Of a DNA stretch of 62,537 nucleotides, positions 50,449 through 59,612 are shown in pieces. Source of the stretch: an uncultured Eubacteriales bacterium. GTDB taxonomy: Bacteria; Bacillota; Clostridia; Oscillospirales; QAMX01. Position 1 is the stretch's first letter. The number at the start of each line of letters is the position of its first letter. The stretch covers positions 1 to 62,537 of the forward strand of contig CAKTEH010000013.1 of assembly GCA_934546935.1 (NCBI GenBank). The letters are read 5' to 3'. The notes under the pieces were generated by a model. It saw nothing but the letters and a program-made list of their open reading frames with translations. It was not told the origin of the DNA and did no database searches. Both the position numbers and the translations under genes were made by a program.

Positions 50449-51777
50449 ATGGCTGAAAACATCCAGAATATTCCAAAAAGAATATCCGGCGCAATTTTGA
50501 ATTCACTTGCTTCAGGCGTTGTCCCACGCACAGGGCTTGAATACATCGCCATTGGACGCACACGCGAAATCGCAGCTATATTGGAGGACCTTGATACCGT
50601 TTCCGCTGGCGGCAGCGCTTTCCGGATAATTTCCGGACGCTACGGTTCCGGAAAGAGCTTTTTGATCCAGCTCATGCGTGCCCATGCCATGGAACGCGGT
50701 TTCGCCGTTGCCGACGCCGATCTTTCGCCGGAACGCCGGCTTGCCGGCTCTAACCGGCAGGGACTTGCCACCTACCGCGAGCTTCTGCGCAACTTATCTA
50801 CCCGCGCGGCGCCGGACGGCGGTGCGCTTGCGGTAGTACTGACACGTTGGATTTCAAAAATCCAAATATCCATTGCCCGCGAAAGAAACCTTGCGCCGGG
50901 AAGCCAGGCGCTGGCTGACGCCGTTGAAATCGAAATCATGGCGCAGATCGCAAGCCTGGAAACACTGGTACATGGTTTCGACTTTGCCACGGCAGTGCGC
51001 TGCTTTTACCGCGGCGCAGTGGAAGGCAACGACGAGCTCCGTCAGGCTGCGCTGCGCTGGCTGCGCGGTGAATTTTCGACCAAGACAGAAGCCCGGGCCG
51101 TGCTGCCTGTTTCTGGTATCATTGAGGATGCAAGCTGGTACGATTATCTCAAACTGATCGGGGCGCTGATGAAACTTGCCGGCCATGCGGGATTTATCGT
51201 CTTTATCGACGAAGCGGTGAACCTGTATAAGATTACCCAGTCGGTTTCCCGTGAGGCCAACTATGAAAAGCTTCTAAATATCTTTAACGACGCAACCCAG
51301 GGCCGGCTTTCCGGTATGGCCTTTATCTTCGGTGCGACGCCGCAGTGTATTGAAGACCAGCGGCGCGGTTTCTACAGCTACGAGGCGCTGCGCTCCAGAC
51401 TCTCCGGCTCTCGTTTTGCCCAGGCAGGCATTGTCGATTTTTCTGAGCCTGTTATTCGTCTCCAGCCCCTGACGCCGGAAGAAATCACCGCCCTTTTAAA
51501 ACGTATCCTTTATATTCATTCCCGGCATTTCGACTGGGACCCCAAAGTTGGGGATGCGCAAATCGCCGCGCTGGTAAAAAACCTTGCCGGACGCATGGGG
51601 GCGGAAGCGCTGCTGACACCGCGTGAAATCGTCCGGGATTTTACCGGCCTGCTGAATATCCTGCGGCAAAACCCCGCAGAAAACTTTGATTCCCTTGCCG
51701 CCCGGCTGGATATCCGTCCCGCTGACGCCGCGCCGGCACAGGACGAGACAAACCCCTATGCGGAATTCACACTCTGA
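50449..51777 (+). CDS. BrxD-like ATP-binding protein (formerly DUF2791)
   Basis: A 442-residue P-loop ATPase. Walker A GRYGSGKS is at residues 63-70, and Walker B FIVFIDEA at about 249-256. Preceding RTREIAAILEDL and later IFGATPQCIEDQRRGFYSY and PLTPEEITALLKRIL match the BREX ATPase BrxD/DUF2791 family. ATG 50449 has AGGAGG before it. It is paired with the TerB protein; in comparable loci I know from memory a helicase gene follows, but here a ZIP transporter gene follows after 90 bp. Function is not established. Confidence 0.8.
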   Translation: MAENIQNIPKRISGAILNSLASGVVPRTGLEYIAIGRTREIAAILEDLDTVSAGGSAFRIISGRYGSGKSFLIQLMRAHAMERGFAVADADLSPERRLAGSNRQGLATYRELLRNLSTRAAPDGGALAVVLTRWISKIQISIARERNLAPGSQALADAVEIEIMAQIASLETLVHGFDFATAVRCFYRGAVEGNDELRQAALRWLRGEFSTKTEARAVLPVSGIIEDASWYDYLKLIGALMKLAGHAGFIVFIDEAVNLYKITQSVSREANYEKLLNIFNDATQGRLSGMAFIFGATPQCIEDQRRGFYSYEALRSRLSGSRFAQAGIVDFSEPVIRLQPLTPEEITALLKRILYIHSRHFDWDPKVGDAQIAALVKNLAGRMGAEALLTPREIVRDFTGLLNILRQNPAENFDSLAARLDIRPADAAPAQDETNPYAEFTL

Positions 51778-51867
51778 ATATCCCCAAGAGCTTTCCATTT
51801 TTCGGCATGTATTGCGCGGCGTCCCTGCATAGAATGTACCGATTTTTAAAAAGGCGGTGCATGTTCT

Positions 51868-52596
51868 TTGTCCGAACTCTGGCTCTTTACCCTGCTTGGC
51901 ACATTCACAGGCGTTATTGGTACCGGCGCAGGCGGCGCCCTTGCATTTGCATTTCCCGCACGGGAAGGAAAATTAGGACAGTTCCTGGATTTCTCCGGCG
52001 GGTTGATGCTCGCCATCGTCTGCTTCGACCTTCTGCCTGAAGCATTTTCCATTGCTGCGCTCCCGGTCGTCCTTGCCGGCGCCGCAATCGGCGCCGGCGC
52101 GGTAATGCTGGTCAGCCGTTTCGACAGGCATACGCATGGTGCGCATCACGGCGGCCTGCGCTTAAGCGCACTGAGCGTTGCGCTCGGCATTGCCGTCCAC
52201 AACCTCCCTGAAGGCCTGGCCATCGGGTCGGCCCTGTGTGAAAACTTCCGGCTGGGCCTTGCACTGTGCCTGGCGATCTTCCTGCATGACCTTCCTGAAG
52301 GGATGAGCGTAGGGCTTACGCTGCGCGTCGGCGGCGCGCACTTTGCAGAAGCGACAGCAACGGCCGCCCTGGCGGGCCTCAGCACCGGGATCGGCGCAGG
52401 CATCGGTTGCGCTGCGGGGACGCTTTCTCCTATCGTCAGTGCGCTTTGCCTTGCTTGCGCGGCAGGGGCAATGCTCTATCTTGTGCTCGGGCAGATGCTG
52501 CCCGAAGCCGATCGGCTGCTCGGCACACAGGCCCCACGCCTGTTCGGCATCCTCGGTGTAATGGCTGGGATGGTGCTGCGGGTACTGCTGCACTGA
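51868..52596 (+). CDS. ZIP-family metal transporter
   Basis: A 242-residue membrane protein with about seven or eight helices. The metal-binding helices carry HNLPEGLAIG and HDLPEGMSVG, with a His-rich loop HTHGAHHGG before them. The start is TTG 51868; an ATG at 51861 is in another frame. It would bring in zinc or iron, or possibly export them, as in GufA-type ZIPs. It starts 90 bp after the BrxD-like gene with no clear terminator between. Confidence 0.85.
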   Translation: MSELWLFTLLGTFTGVIGTGAGGALAFAFPAREGKLGQFLDFSGGLMLAIVCFDLLPEAFSIAALPVVLAGAAIGAGAVMLVSRFDRHTHGAHHGGLRLSALSVALGIAVHNLPEGLAIGSALCENFRLGLALCLAIFLHDLPEGMSVGLTLRVGGAHFAEATATAALAGLSTGIGAGIGCAAGTLSPIVSALCLACAAGAMLYLVLGQMLPEADRLLGTQAPRLFGILGVMAGMVLRVLLH

Positions 52597-52620
52597 AAAC
52601 AAAATAAAGCTGGTTTACCT

Positions 52621-54261
52621 ATGAAAACACAAATTTTTACGATTCATTCGCCTGACTGCGACCTTGAACAGCTGGAAAAGGCAGGCGCAATATTGCGCGG
52701 CGGAGGCCTCGTCGCCTTCCCCACGGAAACCGTCTACGGCTTGGGCGGTAACGCGCTTGACGCCGGCGCTTCTGCAAAAATCTTCGCCGCAAAAGGCCGT
52801 CCGCAGGATAATCCCCTCATTGTCCATATCGCAGATATGGCGCAGCTCGACATCTTGTGCCATGATATCCCCGACGCGGCGCGTGCCCTTGCCGGCGCTT
52901 ACTGGCCGGGGCCGCTGACTATGATCCTGCCCAAAAACGACTGCATTCCGGACGCGACTACCGCCGGGCTCGATACCGCGGGCATACGCATGCCTTCCCA
53001 CCCCGTTGCCCGTGCGCTGATCCGCTGCGCAGGCGTCCCTATTGCCGCACCGTCCGCCAACCGTTCCGGCAAGCCCAGCACGACAAGCTTCCCCCATGTC
53101 CTTCGCGACATGGACGGGAGAATTGACGCAATTATTGACGGCGGTGAATCAGAGGTGGGGCTGGAATCGACAGTCATCGAATTTGAAGGCGGCCGCGCGC
53201 GTATCCTGCGGCCGGGCTATATCACGCTTGAGGATATCGAAACCGTACTTGGCCCCGGTATGTGTCTTATTGCACCTGGTGTGCGCGAGCACGTTGCCGA
53301 TGGGGAACGGGTACGCTCCCCCGGAATGAAATACCGCCATTACGCGCCCGCCGCACCGGTGCTGGCCATCTGCGGCGAAGCGCGCGATGTTGCACGGGAG
53401 ATGCGCCGCCGCGCGCGCGGCCAAAGTGCCTGCGCGGCCATTATCTGTGATGAATATGCGCAGGCCCTCCCCTGCGAAACTATTGCCTGCGGCCCGCAGG
53501 GGGACTACGCTGCGCAGGCGCACCGGCTTTTTGCCGCGCTGCGTCAGCTCGACCGGCCGGACATTTCCTTTATCCTCGCGCAATGCCCGGATGAGCGCGG
53601 CGTCGGTATGGCTGTTGCCAATCGTCTCAAACGCGCCGCTGCTTTTCACGTCGTACAGGCCAGGCGATGCTGTGTCGTAGGGTTGACCGGCCCGACCGGC
53701 GCAGGGAAAAGTTCCGTGTGCGCCTGCTTTTGCGCCCATGGAGCACAAATCCTCGACTGCGACGCGCTTTATCATGAAATGCTTAAAACAGACAAGGCCC
53801 TTTTAGATACGCTGCGGACGGCTTTCCCCAGTGCATTTGGGAGCGGGAGTTTCGACCGGCGGGCCCTGGGAAAGCTTGTTTTTTCTGATCCCGATGCCCT
53901 GGCAAAACTTAATGCCGCCGTGCTCCCTCTTGTTTCCGCACGTATTGAAGCGGAAATTGCCCGTGCAGATGCAAAAGGCGTTGCGCTTTTGATACTTGAC
54001 GCGCCAACACTTTTTGAAAGCGGGACAGACGCGCTGTGCGATTTTACCCTTGCCGTTCTCGCCCCGCCGCAGCTGCGCACTGCGCGCATCGCTGCGCGTG
54101 ACGGGCTTGACGAAGCCTACGCCCATCTTCGCGTGAAAAGCGGGAAACCCGACGGCTATTATATCGACCGCTGCGATGCGGTTGTAACCAATGACACAGA
54201 CTTTGAGGAAACATGCGCACAAGTGGAAAACATTCTGGATACAATCAATTTACGGAGGTAG
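52621..54261 (+). CDS. Fused threonylcarbamoyl-AMP synthase (Sua5/TsaC) and dephospho-CoA kinase (CoaE)
   Basis: A 546-residue bifunctional protein. Residues 1-345 are a Sua5-type enzyme with an YrdC domain (RGGGLVAFPTETVYGLG, PLIVHIADM, APSANRSGKPS, and a C-terminal Sua5 domain), which makes threonylcarbamoyl-AMP for t6A in tRNA. Residues 350-546 are a complete dephospho-CoA kinase with Walker A GPTGAGKSS at 357-365, DCDALYHEML, and LDAPTLFES. The join is in frame in a single uninterrupted frame. Expected separate genes tsaB/tsaD and coaD are not here. The N-terminal start has no clear ribosome-binding site. Confidence 0.92.
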   Translation: MKTQIFTIHSPDCDLEQLEKAGAILRGGGLVAFPTETVYGLGGNALDAGASAKIFAAKGRPQDNPLIVHIADMAQLDILCHDIPDAARALAGAYWPGPLTMILPKNDCIPDATTAGLDTAGIRMPSHPVARALIRCAGVPIAAPSANRSGKPSTTSFPHVLRDMDGRIDAIIDGGESEVGLESTVIEFEGGRARILRPGYITLEDIETVLGPGMCLIAPGVREHVADGERVRSPGMKYRHYAPAAPVLAICGEARDVAREMRRRARGQSACAAIICDEYAQALPCETIACGPQGDYAAQAHRLFAALRQLDRPDISFILAQCPDERGVGMAVANRLKRAAAFHVVQARRCCVVGLTGPTGAGKSSVCACFCAHGAQILDCDALYHEMLKTDKALLDTLRTAFPSAFGSGSFDRRALGKLVFSDPDALAKLNAAVLPLVSARIEAEIARADAKGVALLILDAPTLFESGTDALCDFTLAVLAPPQLRTARIAARDGLDEAYAHLRVKSGKPDGYYIDRCDAVVTNDTDFEETCAQVENILDTINLRR

Positions 54262-54267
54262 AAAACC

Positions 54268-55659
54268 ATGAGCGACAACATGCGTGAAAAACTGTTTTAT
54301 TCCCCTAAAAACGCCTATACCCGCATCGATGAGCAAACCCGCCGTGCGGTAAACAATTTTGCCGAAGGCTATAAGTCCTTTCTGGACAAATCCAAAACCG
54401 AACGGGACACTGTCATGTCCGTCACGGAGCTTGCCGAAGCGCACGGCTTTGTCCCCTACGGCCGGGAAATGAAGCTCTCCGCCGGCGACCGTGTCTACAC
54501 CATCAACCGCAACAAATCCATCCTTCTCGCCGTTATCGGCAAGAAACCGCTGTCCTGCGGCGTCAACATCCTCGCCGCGCACATTGACTCGCCGCGCCTG
54601 GACCTCAAACCAATGCCCGTTTCCGAAGACAAGAATGAACTCGTATACTTCAAAACCCACTACTACGGCGGGATCAAAAAATACCAGTGGACGGCAATCC
54701 CGCTCGAGCTGCGCGGCGTAGTCGCATTGGCCGGCGGCGGCGTTGTCAATGTCTCCATCGGCGCAGATGCAGGCGACCCTGTCTTTACAATCACCGACCT
54801 GCTCCCGCATCTGGCTTCCCAGCAGATGGGAAAAACGCTGGCAGAAGGTATCACCGGCGAAAACCTGCGCGTATTGATCGGATCCATCCCGGATACCCAG
54901 GAGGAAGGCGCCGATCCGGCAAAGTTCGCAATTCTGAAAATTCTCTATGAGAAATACGGCATTACCGAGCAGGATTTCCTTTCCGCAGAACTGTCTATTG
55001 TCCCAAACTTCCCAACCCGCGACGTCGGCCTTGACCGCAGCCTGATCGGCGGCTATGGCCATGATGACCGTTGCTGCGCCTATCCGGCCGTCCATGCTCT
55101 GCTGGATCTGCCCACACCGCAGAAAACCGCAGTCTGTATCCTTGCCGATAAGGAAGAAATCGGCTCCGTAGGCGCAACCGGCATGCAGTCAGAATATTTT
55201 GACAACTTCCTTGCCAGCCTCTGCGGCGGTTCCGACGCGCTGCGCGAGTGCTACGAGCATTCCGCATGCCTTTCCGCAGACGTTACCAATGCCTTTGACC
55301 CGCTTTACGGCGATGTCTGCGACCCGCAGAACGCGTCCTATGCAAACTATGGCGTCTGCTTTATGAAGTATACCGGCGCACGCGGAAAATCCGGCTCCAA
55401 CGACGCCGAAGCGGAATTTGTCGGCCGCCTGCGGGGTATGCTCGACGAAGCCCGGGTCATCTGGCAGATGGCGGAGCTTGGCCGTGTCGACGCAGGCGGA
55501 GGCGGCACAGTCGCAGGCTTCATGTCGCGCCGCAACATCTCTACCATCGATATCGGCGTACCGGTGCTTTCGATGCACGCGCCGTTTGAGGTCATTTCCA
55601 AGCTCGACCTGTATATGGCGCTTCGCGCCATGCGCGCATTCTGCGCAATGGACGATTGA
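54268..55659 (+). CDS. M18-family aminopeptidase
   Basis: A 463-residue cytosolic zinc aminopeptidase of the M18 (aminopeptidase I/ApeB) type, cutting acidic or general N-terminal residues. Metal ligand segments are HIDSPRLDLKPMP, GGYGHDDRCCAYPA, and DKEEIGSVGATGMQS, and the last is in VPVLSMHAPFEV. GGAGG precedes the ATG. It is 6 bp after the Sua5-CoaE gene and 4 bp before murD, clearly in one operon. Confidence 0.92.
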   Translation: MSDNMREKLFYSPKNAYTRIDEQTRRAVNNFAEGYKSFLDKSKTERDTVMSVTELAEAHGFVPYGREMKLSAGDRVYTINRNKSILLAVIGKKPLSCGVNILAAHIDSPRLDLKPMPVSEDKNELVYFKTHYYGGIKKYQWTAIPLELRGVVALAGGGVVNVSIGADAGDPVFTITDLLPHLASQQMGKTLAEGITGENLRVLIGSIPDTQEEGADPAKFAILKILYEKYGITEQDFLSAELSIVPNFPTRDVGLDRSLIGGYGHDDRCCAYPAVHALLDLPTPQKTAVCILADKEEIGSVGATGMQSEYFDNFLASLCGGSDALRECYEHSACLSADVTNAFDPLYGDVCDPQNASYANYGVCFMKYTGARGKSGSNDAEAEFVGRLRGMLDEARVIWQMAELGRVDAGGGGTVAGFMSRRNISTIDIGVPVLSMHAPFEVISKLDLYMALRAMRAFCAMDD

Positions 55660-55663
55660 GCCT

Positions 55664-57049
55664 ATGACCTTATCAGACTATCTTGCTTCCCTGGAAGGAA
55701 AAACGGTCGCCGTCATCGGCTGCGGCGTCAGCAACCGTCCGCTTCTGCGCCGTCTCGCCGCAAGCCGGGCGAAGGTCTGCGCCTATGACCGCAAAACACG
55801 TGCTGAACTCGGCGAGTTTGCCGACGAGCTCGACGCGCTTGGGATCGCGCTTTACGCAGGACCGGATTATCTGGATTTCCTCCACGGGGATGTGGTTTTC
55901 CGCACACCCGGCCTACGCCCTGATCTTCCGCAGATCGCACGGGCGGTCGAGGCGGGCGCTGTGCTGACAAGCGAGATGGAAGTTTTCTTTGACGTTTGCC
56001 CCTGCCCGATTTACGCTGTGACCGGTTCAGACGGCAAAACCACAACCTCGACCCTGATTGCTGAACTTCTGACCGCGTCCGGCTTTCGCTGCCATCTCGG
56101 CGGCAATATCGGACGGCCGCTCCTGTGCAGCGCAGATGAAATTGCCCCGGACGACCGCGTTGTCGTAGAGCTCTCCAGCTTTCAGCTTCTGACAATGAAA
56201 AAAGCGCCGCAGGTCGCGGTTGTCACCAACGTTGCCCCCAATCATCTTGATATCCACCGCAATATGGACGAATATATTGCCGCCAAGCGCAACGTATTTC
56301 TTTATCAACATGCATCTGCGCGCGTCGTACTCAATTATGAAAACAGCATTACGCGCAGCTTTGCGGCCGAAGCGCCGGGCAAGGTCTGCTTTTTCTCCAA
56401 AACGGGCATCCCCGGCGACGGGGCATACCTCGACAGCGGCGTAATCCATATGCGTGAAAATGGTCTGGATACGGCCGTCCTTCCCATATCCGACATCCGC
56501 ATCCCCGGGATGCATAATGTCGAAAACTATATGGCCGCCATCGCCGCGGTATGGGGCAGCGTCCCGGTATCCGCAATTCGTTCGCTTGCACGCAGCTTCG
56601 GCGGCGTTGAGCACCGCATTGAATTTGTGCGGGAAGTGCGCGGCGTACGCTATTATAACGACTCCATCGCCTCCTCGCCCACGCGTACAATCGCCGGGTT
56701 ACACGCATTTACACAGAAAATCATCCTCATCGCGGGCGGATATGATAAGAAAATCCCCTTCGAGCCCTTGGCCCCGGAAATCTGCGCGCATGTAAAAACA
56801 CTGATCCTTTGCGGCGCGACAGCGGAAAAAATCCGTGCGGCAGTCGCCGCCTGTCCGGATTTCGATCCGGGCGCACTCTCCATTCTTGAAGCCGGCACAC
56901 TGGAAAAGGCGGTTTCCCTCGCAGCAAGCGCCGCTGTACCCGGAGACATTGTTTCCCTCAGCCCCGCCTGCGCAGCTTTTGATCAGTTTGCCAACTTTGC
57001 TGTGCGCGGTCGTGCCTTCAAAGAATACGTCCATGCGCTTTTGGAGTAA
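55664..57049 (+). CDS. murD: UDP-N-acetylmuramoyl-L-alanine--D-glutamate ligase
   Basis: A 461-residue cytoplasmic Mur ligase adding D-Glu to the peptidoglycan precursor. GVSNRPLLRRLA in the N-terminal UDP-binding domain, ATP-binding GSDGKTTT at residues about 122-129, VELSSFQL, NVAPNHLDIH and YNDSIASSPTRTIAGL are all MurD motifs. It lies away from the dcw cell-wall cluster, so this may be a second or relocated copy. The start is 4 bp after the M18 gene. Confidence 0.94.
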   Translation: MTLSDYLASLEGKTVAVIGCGVSNRPLLRRLAASRAKVCAYDRKTRAELGEFADELDALGIALYAGPDYLDFLHGDVVFRTPGLRPDLPQIARAVEAGAVLTSEMEVFFDVCPCPIYAVTGSDGKTTTSTLIAELLTASGFRCHLGGNIGRPLLCSADEIAPDDRVVVELSSFQLLTMKKAPQVAVVTNVAPNHLDIHRNMDEYIAAKRNVFLYQHASARVVLNYENSITRSFAAEAPGKVCFFSKTGIPGDGAYLDSGVIHMRENGLDTAVLPISDIRIPGMHNVENYMAAIAAVWGSVPVSAIRSLARSFGGVEHRIEFVREVRGVRYYNDSIASSPTRTIAGLHAFTQKIILIAGGYDKKIPFEPLAPEICAHVKTLILCGATAEKIRAAVAACPDFDPGALSILEAGTLEKAVSLAASAAVPGDIVSLSPACAAFDQFANFAVRGRAFKEYVHALLE

Positions 57050-57064
57050 AATGGAGGAGCTGCT

Positions 57065-58072
57065 TTGAATCTTAAAGCCACTTTACAGGCCTTGTGCGCA
57101 ATTCCCGCCGTATCCGGTTTTGAGCCGGGCGCGGCAGACGCCATACGCCGCCTTTTCTCCCCCTTTTGCAGCGATTTTTTTTCCACGCTCGCCGGCTCTC
57201 ATATCGGCCTGCGCCGCTGTGGAAAACCAGGCGCGCCGCTTTTGTTGATCGACGGTCATCTTGACCAGATCGGCGGCCATGTCACCAAAATTGAAGACGG
57301 ATTTGTCTATTTTACTGGGAACTTCGACCGCCGTGCATTGACAGGGAAGGAACTGGTCATATATGGCCGTCAGCCTTTGCGCGGAATTACGGGAACAACA
57401 CAAAAGGACACGGAGGAAACCGGAGAGATGGAAGATTTCTTTATCGATCCCGGTCTTGACCCGCACACCGTTAAAATGCTTGTCCGTCCCGGCGATCAGA
57501 TCACCCATGCGCCCGAATTCACCGTGCTTTCCGGCGGCTACGTCTGTGCCCCGTCCATTGACGACCGTGCTGCTCTCGCAGCAGGGCTTTACGCATTGGA
57601 CGCACTCCGGGATGAGCCGCTTGCCGTCGACGTCGCCCTGTGCGCAAGCGCAGGGGAAGAGGTCGGCGGGGCCGGCGCGCGCACCGCTGCGTTTTCCCTG
57701 CGTCCGGATTACGCTGTCGCGATTGACGTCACATTTGCATCCCAGCCTGGTGCGGACGGGGAAGAAATGCTGCGCGACGATGTGGGCGTCACCATTGCCC
57801 GCGGCCCGCATATGAACCGGGCGCTGACTGCACGCCTGTTTGCGCTGGCCAACCGGGAAAAAATCTCCCATGGCATTGAAGTTGAAGCCGGGAATACCGG
57901 CACGAACACTTCCTCCATCCGTCTTGCCGGAGACGGTGTGGCCTGTGCGCTGCTCGGACTCCCGATGCGCAGTATGCATACCTGTGCCGAATGTATCCGC
58001 CTTTCAAATATCGAGGCTGCCGGACAGCTGCTCGCTGCCCTGATCCGGGAATTGGGGGAAATTTTACCATGA
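57065..58072 (+). CDS. M42-family metallopeptidase (catalytic residues present)
   Basis: A 335-residue cytosolic aminopeptidase of the M42 (glutamyl aminopeptidase/cellulase M) family, forming large dodecamers. Metal and catalytic motifs are DGHLDQIGGHV, SIDDRAALAAGL, and SAGEEVGGAGA with the Glu pair intact, and VEAGNTGTNTSSI; the end HTCAECIRLSNIEAA supplies the His. The start is TTG 57065 after GGAGGAG. It overlaps the next M42 gene by 4 bp. Confidence 0.9.
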   Translation: MNLKATLQALCAIPAVSGFEPGAADAIRRLFSPFCSDFFSTLAGSHIGLRRCGKPGAPLLLIDGHLDQIGGHVTKIEDGFVYFTGNFDRRALTGKELVIYGRQPLRGITGTTQKDTEETGEMEDFFIDPGLDPHTVKMLVRPGDQITHAPEFTVLSGGYVCAPSIDDRAALAAGLYALDALRDEPLAVDVALCASAGEEVGGAGARTAAFSLRPDYAVAIDVTFASQPGADGEEMLRDDVGVTIARGPHMNRALTARLFALANREKISHGIEVEAGNTGTNTSSIRLAGDGVACALLGLPMRSMHTCAECIRLSNIEAAGQLLAALIRELGEILP

Positions 58073-59091
58073 GACAGTATTTATCCGATTTATGCGCGCT
58101 TCCCGGCGTTTCCGGCTTCGAGGACGCCGTTGCCGCTTATATCCGGGCACATGCTGCGCCCTATGCCGACGAGGCCCTTGAAGACCCGGCGGGGAACCTG
58201 ATGTTTCTGCGCCGCGGAACCGGACACGGAAAGCGCCTTATGCTTTGCGCCCACATGGATGAAACCGGCCTGATCGTTACGCATATCTGTCCGGACGGGC
58301 TGCTGAAGTTTGCACCTGTAGGCGGCTTTCCTTCCCGCATAATTCCCGGCCTTCAGGTGCGGGTGGGAGATGCGCAGATCCCAGGTGTAGTGATTCTCAA
58401 ACCAATCCACCTGACTTCCTCAAAAGAACGCGCGGCAGTCCCACCCCTGCAGCAACTGCGCATCGACCTCGGCGCACGCAGCCGGGAGGAAGCGGAAAAA
58501 CTGACTTTCCCCGGAGATTTTGCCGTTTTCAACACAAAGATCCGAGACTTCGGCGAAAACTGTCTGGCAGCCAGAGCGCTTGACAGCCGCATCGGATGTG
58601 CTGTATTGCTGGAATTGATTAAAACGCAGCGGAAATTTGACGTTTGCTACGTCTTTTCTGTCCAGCGTCAGATAGGTTCTGGCATTCAATCTGCCGTCCA
58701 TCGGCTCGCCCCTGATTTTGCGTTGGTCTTTGACGCAGCTGAAGCTGGCGGCCTGCCAGGCAGCATGCAATCAAACGGCGCGCGGCTCGGAAAGGGTGTT
58801 GCCCTTCCGGCCATGAACGGGAAATCCTGTGCTGCGCCTGCGCTTATGGAAACCGCACGGCGGGCTGCACGCAGCGGCGCAATACCGCTTCAAGCCATCG
58901 CGCAGGCAGACGGAGGGGATGCAGAAAAAATTGCAGCTGCCGTACAGGGCGTTCCCACACTTTCACTGCGCGTTGCGGTTCGCTATCCGCGCTGCGCGCA
59001 CAGCATTGTCCATACAGATGACATGCAGAACCTGCTCCGGCTTGCAGAAAACCTGCTTGCGGAAGCTGGGGATACGGTATTTTGTTTATGA
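58069..59091 (+). CDS. M42-family metallopeptidase-like protein, catalytic Glu pair lost
   Basis: A 340-residue paralogue of the preceding M42 gene. AHMDETGLIV (residues 61-70) and ALDSRIGC (170-177) keep the metal ligands, but the usual VQEEVG catalytic pair is VQRQIG (Arg200-Gln201), which removes the general base and a zinc ligand. RYPRCAHSIVHTDD near the end keeps a His-containing motif. The start ATG overlaps the prior stop (ATGA). It may be a regulatory or structural partner that forms mixed dodecamers with the active paralogue; this is inference. Confidence 0.85.
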   Translation: MRQYLSDLCALPGVSGFEDAVAAYIRAHAAPYADEALEDPAGNLMFLRRGTGHGKRLMLCAHMDETGLIVTHICPDGLLKFAPVGGFPSRIIPGLQVRVGDAQIPGVVILKPIHLTSSKERAAVPPLQQLRIDLGARSREEAEKLTFPGDFAVFNTKIRDFGENCLAARALDSRIGCAVLLELIKTQRKFDVCYVFSVQRQIGSGIQSAVHRLAPDFALVFDAAEAGGLPGSMQSNGARLGKGVALPAMNGKSCAAPALMETARRAARSGAIPLQAIAQADGGDAEKIAAAVQGVPTLSLRVAVRYPRCAHSIVHTDDMQNLLRLAENLLAEAGDTVFCL

Positions 59092-59612
59092 TTTATTACG
59101 AAGATTCTATCCTTCGGATCCGCGACCTGTGCGCCTCGGATGCCGCCGTCTTCTGCCGTGAAGAACGTGCGCAAGGCTGGATCCACGCCGAAGAGGAAAA
59201 ATACCGTGCCCGCTTTGCCGACGCGCAAACAGGCAAAGCAGTCGCCCTTGTTGCAGAATATGCAGGGCAGCCCGCAGGATATATAAACATCTATCCAAAT
59301 TCCCACCGGGGTTCCCTCGCCAATCAAAACCTCCCTGAAATCGTTGATTTCGGTGTACTAAAAAAATTCCGCTGCCGCGGCATCGGTGCAAAACTGATGG
59401 ATACCGCCGAAGAAATCGCAGCGCGTTTTGCCGATACCGTCTACCTTGGCGTCGGGCTGGACAGCAGTTACGGGAATGCTCAGCGTATGTATAGTAAGCG
59501 CGGTTACATTCCGGATGGAAACGGCGTCTGGTATGAAAATGCACCGGCTGCACCAGATCAGCGCTATCTGCTGGATGATCTTGCGCTGTATCTGCTGAAA
59601 AAACTTCGCTGA
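59088..59612 (+). CDS. GNAT-family N-acetyltransferase
   Basis: A 174-residue acetyltransferase. The acetyl-CoA-binding motif A is at about residues 91-105 (FRCRGIGAKLMDTAEEIAA), and the YLGVGLDSSYGNAQRMYSKRGYIPDG block is the typical C-terminal part. The ATG overlaps the previous stop as ATGA; a TTG six bases earlier is an alternative. It ends the long operon, and no clear terminator follows. Substrate is unknown. Confidence 0.9.
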   Translation: MIYYEDSILRIRDLCASDAAVFCREERAQGWIHAEEEKYRARFADAQTGKAVALVAEYAGQPAGYINIYPNSHRGSLANQNLPEIVDFGVLKKFRCRGIGAKLMDTAEEIAARFADTVYLGVGLDSSYGNAQRMYSKRGYIPDGNGVWYENAPAAPDQRYLLDDLALYLLKKLR

